From NCBI RefSeq assembly GCF_900107255.1, contig NZ_FNPH01000003.1, positions 372,001 to 436,000 of the forward strand: a stretch of 64,000 nucleotides of DNA, written 5' to 3'. Position numbers and translations under genes: made by a program. Below are positions 25,141 to 33,489 of the stretch, in pieces (the stretch's first letter is position 1; each line of letters opens with the position of its first letter). Source of the DNA: Micromonospora pattaloongensis. GTDB taxonomy: Bacteria; Actinomycetota; Actinomycetes; Mycobacteriales; Micromonosporaceae. A model generated the notes under the pieces. It had not been told where the DNA came from, ran no database searches, and saw only the letters and a program-made list of their open reading frames with translations.

Positions 25141-26142
25141 TCAGACCGCGCGGCGTTGACGCAGCCAGAGCAGCGGACCGCTGACCAGGTAGCCGACCAC
25201 GATCATGACGAAGGTCAGCCGGATGTCGATCAGCGCACCCACCAGCGGCAGGAGCCACAGCCACGGCGGCAGCTTGATCAGCCGGGCGAGCTTGGCATAG
25301 GGGAAGCTGGAGACCATCGCGAACGCGAGCAGCGCCACCACCGCGAGCTTCGCCAGCCCCGGCAGCGGCAGGCCGATGAGCACCGCCAGCGCCAGCACCG
25401 CGGCCGCCATCGTGGTCGGGACGCCGCAGAAGAAGCGGCCGTCCTTCGGCGAGACGTTGAACCGGGCCAGCCGGATCGCCGCGCAGCCGGCCACCAGAGC
25501 GCACGCCACCGCCGCGCCCGCGGTCGGGACCGTGCCGGCCAGCGAGGCGTACACCACCACCGGGGCGGCCAGCCCGAACGAGCACATGTCGGCCAGGGAG
25601 TCCATCTGAGCGCCGAACGGGCTCGACACGCCGAGCTTGCGGGCGAGCGCGCCGTCCAGGCCGTCGAAGATGACGCAGGCGATCAGGAACGCGGCGGCCA
25701 GTCGGACGTCGCCCTGCATGGCCAGGAAGATGGCCAGCAGACCGAGCCCGAGACTCGCCAGCGTGCACGCGTTGACCAGCGCGAACTTGGCCCGCCGCGC
25801 GAGCGTGCGCTCACCCGGCAGCAGCGGGACCGAGATGCCGGCGTCGGCGTCGGGGGCCGGACCGGCGGGTCCGACGGCGGGGCTGACCGGGGCGATCGAC
25901 TCGATCTCCCGCGCGGTCACGGCGTCCACGCCGAATCGCGCCACATCCATCCCGTCGCTGTCACGCCGGGCCTGCCGGACGACCGTGGCCGGGAGGGCCA
26001 TTTCGTCGTGGCGTCGAGCGACTCGGACCAGCAGCACCTGGCGGGCGAACGTGCCGCCGCGGCGCAACCGTCCCGCCCACTGACGCCCTGCGGGGCGCGG
26101 GCTGTCCGTCGTACGACGCCGACGCCAAGGGGCTCTCGGCAC
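25141..26142 (-). CDS. pssA: CDP-diacylglycerol--serine O-phosphatidyltransferase
   Basis: 333 aa. Membrane enzyme joining CDP-diacylglycerol and serine to give phosphatidylserine. The CDP-alcohol transferase motif DGx2ARx8Gx3Dx3D is intact (DGALARKLG ... FGAQMDSLAD). About eight hydrophobic helices follow an ~110-residue Arg-rich polar N-terminus. I choose GTG 26142 because GGAGG lies 5 nt upstream; the GTG at 26157 would overlap that site, and internal ATGs at 26001 and 25950 remain possible. Convergent with psd. Confidence 0.88.
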   Translation of the reverse strand: MPRAPWRRRRTTDSPRPAGRQWAGRLRRGGTFARQVLLVRVARRHDEMALPATVVRQARRDSDGMDVARFGVDAVTAREIESIAPVSPAVGPAGPAPDADAGISVPLLPGERTLARRAKFALVNACTLASLGLGLLAIFLAMQGDVRLAAAFLIACVIFDGLDGALARKLGVSSPFGAQMDSLADMCSFGLAAPVVVYASLAGTVPTAGAAVACALVAGCAAIRLARFNVSPKDGRFFCGVPTTMAAAVLALAVLIGLPLPGLAKLAVVALLAFAMVSSFPYAKLARLIKLPPWLWLLPLVGALIDIRLTFVMIVVGYLVSGPLLWLRQRRAV

Positions 26143-26510
26143 GTATCCCTCCAACACCGGATCGGTTTATCCGCCGCCACGGCGGCCGCCCGATTTTGCG
26201 GCCTACACCATCGCACAGATCATTTGACTTGGCGATAGCTGCGTGCGGAGCTTTCTTCCTAGAACAGTACGAACCGCGCAGATATTCCCATCCCGGTTCC
26301 CGAGCCGACCCGGTCGCTCGCTCAACCCCCGATTCTACCCGACCTCATCCACGCCGGTCTCTCGTCCGGAGCACGACAGCAGGCCGGACCACGACCGCCG
26401 GGACGGACCGGGACGCGCAGGGACGGACCGGGACGCGCGGGGACGGACGGTCGTCGCGGGAGGCGTTCACCGGCCCGGGCGGGAGGGATGATCACCCCGG
26501 GCGGGGTGGG
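26143..26510. other. 368-bp intergenic region with a short tandem repeat
   Basis: Upstream of pssA and downstream of the Nudix pair. Contains 20-nt tandem units at 26401-26449 and AT-richer stretches near 26200-26290 that probably hold the pssA promoter. No gene seen. Confidence 0.5.
26401..26449. repeat. 20-nt tandem repeat, about 2.5 copies
   Basis: Units at 26401-26420 and 26421-26440 differ by one base (GGACGGACCGGGACGCGCAG / ...GG), with a partial third unit to 26449. Lies in the pssA-Nudix gap; probably replication slippage. Confidence 0.7.
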
Positions 26511-27479
26511 TCACCGCCCGAGGTGCGCCAGGGCCCGCACGGCGACGTCGGTCAGCCGGAGCCCGGAGAGCTCGATCGCGGTGAACCACCCGGCCCGCTC
26601 CGTCGAGCCGCCGGCCGCCTCGGTCACCCGCGGCTCCGTGGGGGCGTCCACGATCAGCCGGTATGTCGCCCGCACCGCATGCCAGTCCATCGGATAGCCC
26701 TCCGGTCCCACCGCGGCGGGGTTGCGGTGGTGCGAGATGTCGAGCAGCCCGGTGATCCGGCCCACCTGGTTGGACTCCTCCGCCAGCTCGCGCAGCAGCG
26801 CGGTCGCCGGCTGCTCGCCGTGGTCCGTCCCGCCGCCGGGCAGGTGCCACCGCCCCGCGCCGGGATACCCCGGCGCGATCCTGGTCAGCAGCACGCGCCC
26901 GGCCGGGTCGGTCGCCAGCCCGTACGCGGCGAAGCGCTGCCCCCGCGTGGGCCGCTCCGGGCCCGGCGGCGCCGGCCGCACCGGGCTCGCCGCGGCCGGC
27001 GGCCCGGGCCGCACCGGCAGGCCCAGCAACTCGGCCGTGAAGGACATCATCGGCAGCTCGGCCAGCCGGTCCGGGGCGATCCATTCGGCGCGGTCGGTCG
27101 TACCGTCCGTCTCGTGCCGGGTCACCCCCGCACGCGTCACGGTCACGTCGTAGATGATTCGGTCGGTGTGCTCCTGGACCCCGCGTTCCGGCAGCGCGAG
27201 CACGTCCGCGAGCACGTCCCGCAGGCCGGCCACCTCCACCGCGAGCCCGGTCTCCTCGACGAACTCCCGCACCACCGCGTGCGCGGGGTGCTCGCCGTGC
27301 TCGATCCCGCCGCCCGGGAGCTGCCACAGACCGGGCAGGGCCGCCCGGAGGGAGCCGCGGGTCAGCAACACGCGGCCGTCGTCGTCACGGCAGATCCCGT
27401 ACGCCGCGATGCGTCGACGCCGCTCCAACCCGGCCACCCCCTCGTACCCGCGGCGCCCGGCGCGCCGCAGCTCCAGCAT
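26511..27479 (-). CDS. Double-Nudix hydrolase, second of a tandem pair
   Basis: 322 aa with two Nudix domains (about 20-155 and 180-315). The first Nudix box is intact: GGIEHGEHPAHAVVREF followed by VEETGL. The second, GGTDHGEQPATALLREL then AEESNQ, keeps the RE..EE metal ligands but has lost the final Gly and hydrophobic residue. Substrate unknown. It follows the paralogous gene by 21 nt, so the two arose by duplication and are co-transcribed. Confidence 0.88.
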   Translation of the reverse strand: MLELRRAGRRGYEGVAGLERRRRIAAYGICRDDDGRVLLTRGSLRAALPGLWQLPGGGIEHGEHPAHAVVREFVEETGLAVEVAGLRDVLADVLALPERGVQEHTDRIIYDVTVTRAGVTRHETDGTTDRAEWIAPDRLAELPMMSFTAELLGLPVRPGPPAAASPVRPAPPGPERPTRGQRFAAYGLATDPAGRVLLTRIAPGYPGAGRWHLPGGGTDHGEQPATALLRELAEESNQVGRITGLLDISHHRNPAAVGPEGYPMDWHAVRATYRLIVDAPTEPRVTEAAGGSTERAGWFTAIELSGLRLTDVAVRALAHLGR

Positions 27480-27500
27480 GCCGGACGGTGGCCGCGACGA

Positions 27501-28448
27501 TCAGCGGAGGCGGGCGGCTCGCACCGCCTCGGCGGTGACCTCGGTGAGCGCGTCGGCGGCGAGCGCGGTCAGCTCCTCGGGCGCGAACCAGCGGGCGTCG
27601 CAGGTCGAGCCCCCCACGTCGCCGACCGCGATCGGAGCGGGGGCGTCCACGGCGACCCGGTAGAAGGCGCGCACCCCGTGCCAGTCGATCGGATAGCCCT
27701 CGGGGCCGAGCGAGGCCGCGTCGCGATGGCTCGCCACCCCCAGCAGTTCCATCAGCCGCCCCGCCTGCCCGGTCTCCTCGTGCAGCTCCCGGATCAGCGC
27801 GGCGCCCGGCTGCTCGCCGTAGTCGGTGCCGCCGCCGGGCAGGTGCCACCGGCCGGCGCCGGGGTAGCCGGCGGCGATCCGGGTCAGTAGCACGCGCCGG
27901 GCGGGATCGGTCGCCACGGCGTACGCGGCGAAGCGTTGGGCGCGGTGCAGACCGTCCGGCCCGGGCACCGCGTGGAACGACGGGAACTCGGGGGCCTCGT
28001 CGGGGCGCAGGTCGAGTCGGTCCGGGGTGAGTCCCAGCGCGCTCGCGGTGAACGGCCGCAGCGGCAGCCCCTTGGCCTCCTCACGGGTGTGCCAGCGGGC
28101 CAGGTCGGTGGGGTGACCGATGCGGTCGCCGAGCGTGCCGCCCCGGACGGAGGCGCGGTAGATGACGCGGTCGGTGTGGATCGTGACCCCGCGGTGCGGC
28201 AGCGAGCGCATGTCGGCGAGCACGTCGCCCAGCCCGGTCACCGTCACCGACAGCCCGGTCTCGGCCGCCGTCTCCCGCACGACGGTGTGCTGCGGGTCCT
28301 CGCCGTGGTCGACGGCGCCGCCGGGTAACGACCAGACGCCGGGGGTGCCCGAGCGCGGCGAGGCCCGCACCAGGAGCACCCGGTCCTCGGGATCGGTGCA
28401 GACTGCGTACGCCGCGATCCTGCGAAGCGGCTCCAGCGCGGGGGTCAC
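27501..28448 (-). CDS. Double-Nudix hydrolase, first of a tandem pair
   Basis: About 315 aa, paralogue of the next gene, aligning throughout (LRRIAAYAVCTDP; GYPGAGRWHLPGGGTD). Here the second box is intact (GGTDYGEQPGAALIREL then HEETGQ) while the first is altered: GAVDHGEDPQHTVVRET then AAETGL, where one Glu of the EE pair is Ala. The catalytic pattern is thus the reverse of its neighbour's. Start is uncertain: GTG 28448 lies 16 nt after the predicted transcription start (-10 TACGGT at 28471-28476); GTG 28508 is the longest option. Substrate unknown. Confidence 0.85.
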   Translation of the reverse strand: MTPALEPLRRIAAYAVCTDPEDRVLLVRASPRSGTPGVWSLPGGAVDHGEDPQHTVVRETAAETGLSVTVTGLGDVLADMRSLPHRGVTIHTDRVIYRASVRGGTLGDRIGHPTDLARWHTREEAKGLPLRPFTASALGLTPDRLDLRPDEAPEFPSFHAVPGPDGLHRAQRFAAYAVATDPARRVLLTRIAAGYPGAGRWHLPGGGTDYGEQPGAALIRELHEETGQAGRLMELLGVASHRDAASLGPEGYPIDWHGVRAFYRVAVDAPAPIAVGDVGGSTCDARWFAPEELTALAADALTEVTAEAVRAARLR

Positions 28449-28470
28449 AGGGCCGAATTCTGCCCGGATC

Positions 28471-28510
28471 ACCGTAGATGGCGCGGAAAAGTGTCGGATT
28501 GGCGACACTT
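28471..28510 (-). promoter_or_regulatory. Nudix operon promoter with 22-bp operator-like dyad
   Basis: -10 TACGGT (28476-28471, minus strand). A perfect dyad, AAGTGTCG-N6-CGACACTT (28489-28510), covers the expected -35 region and lies between the Nudix operon and the divergent pspC gene, so a dimeric regulator could control both. Confidence 0.5.
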
Positions 28511-28615
28511 GGCGGCGGAAGCGGCGGGTCGGGGCTTGCCGATCGGGGGACGGTCAGGGTAGGGATCCGGGCGGTCACCGAGGTCGGCGGGCCGGCCGGC
28601 GCGGACCGTGGAGGC

Positions 28616-28882
28616 ATGACAACCGATGCCACCCCGCCGTACCGGCAGCTCCGCCGCCCGACGACCGACCGGATGATCGCCGGGGTCGCGAGCGGACTGG
28701 GCCGCTACTTCACCATCGACCCCACCCTGGTCCGGGTGCTCTTCGCGGTGAGCGCGGTGCTCACCGGCGGCCTGGCGCTGCTGGCGTACCCGGTGATGTG
28801 GTTCCTCATGCCGGAGGAGCCGCCGACCGCGCCCGCATGGCCGGCGCAGCCCCAGGCCGGCCCGACCCCGCCGGTCAGCTGA
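28616..28882 (+). CDS. Small PspC-domain membrane protein
   Basis: 88 aa, essentially a single PspC domain: LRRPTTDRMIAGVASGLGRYFTIDPTLVRVLF, one membrane helix (LTGGLALLAYPVMWFLMPEEP) and a short Pro/Ala tail. Third PspC protein in the window. GGAGG ends only 1 nt before the ATG, which is unusually close, so the start is a little uncertain. It converges on guaA with only 6 nt between stop codons. Confidence 0.85.
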   Translation: MTTDATPPYRQLRRPTTDRMIAGVASGLGRYFTIDPTLVRVLFAVSAVLTGGLALLAYPVMWFLMPEEPPTAPAWPAQPQAGPTPPVS

Positions 28883-28888
28883 GCCCGG

Positions 28889-30442
28889 TCACTCCCACTC
28901 GATGGTGCCCGGCGGCTTGCTGGTCACGTCGAGCACAACGCGGTTCACCTCGGGCACCTCGTTCGTGATGCGCGTCGAGATCCGCGCGATGACGTCGTAC
29001 GGCAGCCGCGACCAGTCGGCGGTCATGGCGTCCTCGCTGGAGACCGGGCGCAGCACGACGGGGTGCCCGTAGGTGCGTCCGTCGCCCTGCACGCCGACGC
29101 TGCGGACGTCCGCGAGGAGCACCACCGGGAACTGCCAGACGTCGCGGTCGAGCCCGGCGGCGGTCAGTTCCTCGCGGGCGATCAGGTCGGCGGCGCGCAG
29201 CACCCGCAGCCGCTCCTGGTCGACCGCGCCAATGATCCGGATCGCGAGACCCGGGCCGGGGAACGGGTGGCGCCAGATCATCGCCTCGGGGAGGCCGAGC
29301 GCGAGGCCGAGCGCGCGTACCTCGTCCTTGAAGAGCGTGCGCAGCGGCTCGACCAGCTTGAACTGCAGGTCGTCCGGGAGCCCGCCCACGTTGTGGTGGG
29401 ACTTGATGTTGGCCGTGCCGGTGCCGCCGCCGGACTCGACCACGTCCGGGTAGAGCGTGCCCTGCACCAGGAACTCCACGTCGCCGGCGGCCGCGACCTC
29501 GCGCGCCGCCGACTCGAAGACCCGGATGAACTCCCGGCCGATGATCTTTCGCTTCTGCTCCGGGTCGGTCACCCCGGCCAGCGCCCCGAGGAAGCGCTCC
29601 TGGGCGTCGACCACCTTCAGCTTGATGCCGGTGGCGGCGACGTAGTCCTCCTCCACCTGCTCCGGCTCGCCGGCACGCAGCAGGCCGTGGTCGACGAAGA
29701 CGCAGGTGAGCTGGTCGCCGACGGCCTTGTGCACGAGCGCGGCGGCGACCGCTGAGTCCACCCCGCCGGAGAGCCCGCAGATCACCTCCTTGTCGCCCAC
29801 CTGCTCGCGGATCCGCGCCACCTGCTCGTCGATGATGTTCGCCGGCGTCCAGGTCGGCTCGATCCCCGCGATGTCGTACAGGAACCGCTTCAGCACGTCC
29901 TGGCCGTGCGCGGTGTGCGCCACCTCCGGGTGGAACTGCACGCCCGCGCGGCGGCCGGCGAGGTCCTCGAACGCCGCCACCGGCGCCCCCGCGGACTCCG
30001 CCGTCACGGTGAAGCCGGCCGGCGCCGCCGTGACCGAGTCACCGTGGCTCATCCACACCGGCAGCTCGGCGGGGAGCTCCCGCAGCAGCACGCCGGCCTC
30101 GGGGCGCGCGGTCAGCGGCGTGCCGCCGAACTCGCTGCCGCCGGTCCGCGCCACCGTCCCGCCGAGCGCCTGGGCCATCGCCTGGAAGCCGTAGCAGATG
30201 CCGAAGACCGGCACGTCACCGTCGAAGAGCTTCGGGTCGACCTGCGGCGCGCCCGGCGCGTAGACGCTGGACGGGCCGCCGGAGAGGATGATCGCCGCCG
30301 GGTCCTTCGCCAGCATCTCGGCCACCGGCATCGAGTGCGGCACGACCTCCGAGTAGACCCGCGCCTCGCGCACGCGGCGGGCGATCAGCTGGGCGTACTG
30401 GGCGCCGAAGTCAACGACGAGGACGGGTCGCGGCGTGCTCAT
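28889..30442 (-). CDS. guaA: GMP synthase (glutamine-hydrolysing)
   Basis: 517 aa. Converts XMP to GMP using ATP and glutamine. The N-terminal glutamine amidotransferase has Cys in [10 protein letters not shown] and His/Glu in VQFHPEVAH; the ATP-pyrophosphatase P-loop is [12 protein letters not shown]; the C-terminal dimerisation domain ends KPPGTIEWE. It starts with an ATG placed 6 nt after a TAGGCT box, with no ribosome site: leaderless. Confidence 0.97.
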   Translation of the reverse strand: MSTPRPVLVVDFGAQYAQLIARRVREARVYSEVVPHSMPVAEMLAKDPAAIILSGGPSSVYAPGAPQVDPKLFDGDVPVFGICYGFQAMAQALGGTVARTGGSEFGGTPLTARPEAGVLLRELPAELPVWMSHGDSVTAAPAGFTVTAESAGAPVAAFEDLAGRRAGVQFHPEVAHTAHGQDVLKRFLYDIAGIEPTWTPANIIDEQVARIREQVGDKEVICGLSGGVDSAVAAALVHKAVGDQLTCVFVDHGLLRAGEPEQVEEDYVAATGIKLKVVDAQERFLGALAGVTDPEQKRKIIGREFIRVFESAAREVAAAGDVEFLVQGTLYPDVVESGGGTGTANIKSHHNVGGLPDDLQFKLVEPLRTLFKDEVRALGLALGLPEAMIWRHPFPGPGLAIRIIGAVDQERLRVLRAADLIAREELTAAGLDRDVWQFPVVLLADVRSVGVQGDGRTYGHPVVLRPVSSEDAMTADWSRLPYDVIARISTRITNEVPEVNRVVLDVTSKPPGTIEWE

Positions 30443-30448
30443 GCCGCG

Positions 30449-30454
30449 AGCCTA
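30449..30454 (-). promoter_or_regulatory. -10 box TAGGCT, leaderless guaA promoter
   Basis: TAGGCT on the minus strand, 6 nt (CGCGGC), then the guaA ATG. Confidence 0.55.
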
Positions 30455-30504
30455 CCGACCATGACCGGCACGCCGGACGGCGGTGCGGAAGGGACGCGCC
30501 CCGG

Positions 30505-32229
30505 TTACCAGCGCAGCGCCGCGGGGGCGTGCGCCGGCACCGCGGGCCGGCGCGGGGGCACCGGCGGGACGGCGGCGTACGCGTCGCCGAGCGGCGGCCG
30601 GGGGTCGGCCTCGCCGCGGTTGGGCCAGAACGACATGGCCCGTTCCGCCTGCGCCGTGATCGTCAGCGAGGGGTTGACGCCGAGGTTGGCCGAGACCGCC
30701 GCCCCGTCCACCACGTGCAGCCCCGGGTGTCCGAAGACCCGGTGGTACGCGTCGACGACCCCGGTCTCCGGCGAGGCGCCGATCGCGGCTCCGCCGAGGA
30801 TGTGCGCGGTCATCGGGATGTTGAACGGTTCCGTCATCGCCCCGCCCGGGATCCCGCCGATCTCCTCGGCGAGCAGCCGCACCGCCTCGTTGCCGGCGGG
30901 GATCCAGGTCGGATTGGGGGCGCCGTGCCCCTGGGTGGCGGCCAGCCGGCGCCGGCCCGACCAGCCGCGCCGGTAGTGGGTGGTCAGCGAGTTGTCGGCG
31001 GACTGCATCACCAGCGCGATGACGGTCCGCTGCGACCACTCGCGCACGGAGAGCAGCCGCAGGTACGTCAGCGGGGTGCGGGCCATCGTGCCGAGCCAGC
31101 GCCGCACCCGGCGCGGGCCCCCGTCGACGAGCGCGGACTGCAGGAAGCCCATCACGTTCGAGCCGCGGCCGTACCGGACCGGCTCGATGTGGGTCTGCGC
31201 GTCGGGGTGGAACGAACTGGTGATCGCGACGCCCTCGGTGAAGTCGATGCCCCGGCGGCGCGCGTCGGGACGCAGCACCGCGGCGCCGAGGATGGCCTCG
31301 GAGTTGGTGCGGGTGAGCGCCCCGACCCGCGGCGACAGCCCGGGGAAGCGGCCGCTCGCGCGCATCCCGTGCAGCAGCCGCTGCGTGCCCAGCGCCCCCG
31401 CGGCGAAGACCACCTGGTCCGCCTCGAACACCCGGCGCCGCTTGCCCAGCCAGGCGCCCGTCCGGACCGTCTCGATCTCGTAGCCGTTGCCGGAGGGCGC
31501 GGGCCGTACCGCGGTCACGGTGGTCAGCGGATGCACCGTCGCGCCGAGCCGTTCGGCCAGCCACAGGTAGTTCTTGACCAGGGTGTTCTTGGCGCCGTGC
31601 CGGCAGCCGGTCATGCAGCCGCCGCAGTGCAGGCAGCCGGTGCGGTCCGGTCCCACCCCGCCGAAGTACGGGTCGGCGACCACCTCGCCCGGGCGTCCGA
31701 TGTGCACGCCGACCGGGGTGGAGTGGAACGTGTGGGCCACCCCCATCCGTTCGGCGACGGCGCGCATCGCGCGGTCGGCGGCGGTGTGGATCGGGTACGT
31801 GGTCACCCCGAGCATCCGCTTGGCCTGGTCGTAGTAGGGAGCCAACTCGGTTCGCCAGTCGGTGATCTCGCGCCACTGTGGGTCGTCGTAGAACGCCGGC
31901 AGCGGCTCGTAGAGGGTGTTGGCGTAGACCAGGGAGCCGCCGCCGACCCCCGCGCCGGAGAGCACCAGCACCCCGGCCCCCGCGCCGCCCGCCTTGCGCC
32001 CCGCCGAGCGCAGCAGCGTGATGCGCTGGATGCCGTAGCAGCCGAGCTTCGGGGCCCACAGGAATCGGCGGGTCCGCCACGAGGTCTGGGGGAACTCGTC
32101 GTCCGCGAACCGCCGGCCCGCCTCGAGCACCCCGACCGAATAACCCTTCTCCGCCAGCCGCAGCGCGGTGACGCTGCCACCGAAGCCCGACCCGATCACG
32201 ACCACGTCGTACCGCATACGCGTCATCAT
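30505..32229 (-). CDS. GMC-type flavin oxidoreductase (ChoD-like)
   Basis: 574 aa. FAD-binding Rossmann motif at the start (VVVIGSGFGGSVTALRLAEKG), a VGGGSLVYANT-type GMC signature, and the C-terminal GMC_oxred_C part (HVVDGAAVSANLGVNPSLTI). It occupies the place of M. tuberculosis choD (Rv3409c) near guaB3. A four-Cys cluster, CLHCGGCMTGC (about residues 197-207), spaced CxxCxxCxxxC like an iron-sulfur site, is notable. Substrate (sterol or other alcohol) is not evident. Several ATGs lie close together at the start. Confidence 0.85.
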   Translation of the reverse strand: MMTRMRYDVVVIGSGFGGSVTALRLAEKGYSVGVLEAGRRFADDEFPQTSWRTRRFLWAPKLGCYGIQRITLLRSAGRKAGGAGAGVLVLSGAGVGGGSLVYANTLYEPLPAFYDDPQWREITDWRTELAPYYDQAKRMLGVTTYPIHTAADRAMRAVAERMGVAHTFHSTPVGVHIGRPGEVVADPYFGGVGPDRTGCLHCGGCMTGCRHGAKNTLVKNYLWLAERLGATVHPLTTVTAVRPAPSGNGYEIETVRTGAWLGKRRRVFEADQVVFAAGALGTQRLLHGMRASGRFPGLSPRVGALTRTNSEAILGAAVLRPDARRRGIDFTEGVAITSSFHPDAQTHIEPVRYGRGSNVMGFLQSALVDGGPRRVRRWLGTMARTPLTYLRLLSVREWSQRTVIALVMQSADNSLTTHYRRGWSGRRRLAATQGHGAPNPTWIPAGNEAVRLLAEEIGGIPGGAMTEPFNIPMTAHILGGAAIGASPETGVVDAYHRVFGHPGLHVVDGAAVSANLGVNPSLTITAQAERAMSFWPNRGEADPRPPLGDAYAAVPPVPPRRPAVPAHAPAALRW

Positions 32230-32248
32230 TACCGACGGGTAGCTTCTG

Positions 32249-32310
32249 CGCTACGGGCAAGTTTCCGAATTCGCCGATCGCCCCCGCCGACCACGACGCA
32301 ACCCGTAGCG
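32249..32310. repeat. Inverted 9-mers in a divergent promoter region
   Basis: CGCTACGGG (32249-32257) and CCCGTAGCG (32302-32310) are perfect inverted copies 44 nt apart between the divergent GMC and LCP genes; possible paired binding sites or chance. Confidence 0.35.
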
Positions 32311-32354
32311 TGACCGGGACGTTTCCATAGCAGGGTCACGAAGGGAGCACCCGG

Positions 32355-33485
32355 ATGGGCGACACGGGCACGGAGCCGGCGACCAGACGCCGCCGCATGA
32401 TCCGCGGCGCGGTGATCGCACTGGTCGTCGCCGTGCTCGCCGGCGGAGCCGCGCTCGGCACCCAACTACTGCGCGCGCGGTACGACGTGCCCACCGCCGA
32501 TCTGCTCGGCTCACCGAGCCCGTCGCCGACCCCGTCACCGACGCCCAGCCCGACCCGGCCGCCGGGCGCCGACATCACCGGACCGCTGAACATCCTGCTC
32601 GTCGGCATCGACCCGCGGGAGAGCGTGCCCAGCTGGGAGCCGCACGCCGACACCGTGATGATCCTGCACGTGCCCGCCGGGCTCGGCCGGGCCTACCTCT
32701 TCTCACTTCCCCGCGACCTCATCGTCGACATCCCGCCGTTCCCGAAGGCGGGCTACGGCGGCGGGCGCACCAAACTCACGCACGCGATGGCGTACGGCAG
32801 CCGCCGGGCCGGCACGCCCCGCCCGGACGTCGCGCAGGGTTTCCAACTGCTCGCCCGAACCGTCGGCGCGTACACCGGGATCAAGACGTTCGACGCCGGC
32901 GCCGTGCTCAACTTCCGCGGCTTCAGCACCCTCGTCAACGCGGTCGGCGGCGTCGACCTCTACATCGACCAGCGGGTCGCCTCCATCCACCGGCGACCGG
33001 ACGGCAAGATGCGCGCACCGGGCGGCGAGAACGGCTACCACGGGCCGCAGATGGTCTACCAGAAGGGCCAGCGCCACCTCAACGGCTGGCAGGCGCTGGA
33101 CTACGCGCGGCAGCGGTACATCCCGGGCGGCGACTACGCGCGGCAGCGGCACCAGCAGCAGCTCATCGAGGCGATCCTGCAGAAGGTGCTGGCCCGGGGG
33201 CTCGCCACCGACCCGGTCGCGGCCGACCGGGTGCTGCGCGCGCTCGGCAAGACGCTCGTCTTCGACGGCCGGGGGCGACGCCCGATCGAGTACGCGTACG
33301 CGCTGCGGCGGCTGCGTCCACAGACGCTGACGCTGGTGGGGCTGCCCGGCGGCGGCGTGGGCAGCGGCGACGGGTACCTCGGCGAGGAACTCCAGCCGGC
33401 CGGGCGGCAGTTCCTCGCCGCGCTGCGCGCCGGGCGGACCGACGCCTTCCTGGCGGCCCACCCGACGCTGGTCGTGCAGAGGTGA
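32355..33485 (+). CDS. LytR-CpsA-Psr (LCP) family cell-wall polymer ligase
   Basis: 376 aa. Basic start and one membrane anchor (GAVIALVVAVLAGGAALGTQL), a Ser/Pro/Thr linker (SPSPTPSPTPSPT), then an extracellular LCP domain: NILLVGIDPRE, HADTVMILHV, YLFSLPRDLIVDIP, YARQRYIPGGDYARQRHQQQLI with the Asp/Arg residues that bind pyrophosphate of lipid-linked polymers. Family members attach wall polymers to peptidoglycan. ATG 32355 follows GGGAG. Converges on the M1 peptidase gene. Confidence 0.9.
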   Translation: MGDTGTEPATRRRRMIRGAVIALVVAVLAGGAALGTQLLRARYDVPTADLLGSPSPSPTPSPTPSPTRPPGADITGPLNILLVGIDPRESVPSWEPHADTVMILHVPAGLGRAYLFSLPRDLIVDIPPFPKAGYGGGRTKLTHAMAYGSRRAGTPRPDVAQGFQLLARTVGAYTGIKTFDAGAVLNFRGFSTLVNAVGGVDLYIDQRVASIHRRPDGKMRAPGGENGYHGPQMVYQKGQRHLNGWQALDYARQRYIPGGDYARQRHQQQLIEAILQKVLARGLATDPVAADRVLRALGKTLVFDGRGRRPIEYAYALRRLRPQTLTLVGLPGGGVGSGDGYLGEELQPAGRQFLAALRAGRTDAFLAAHPTLVVQR

Positions 33486-33489
33486 GCGG

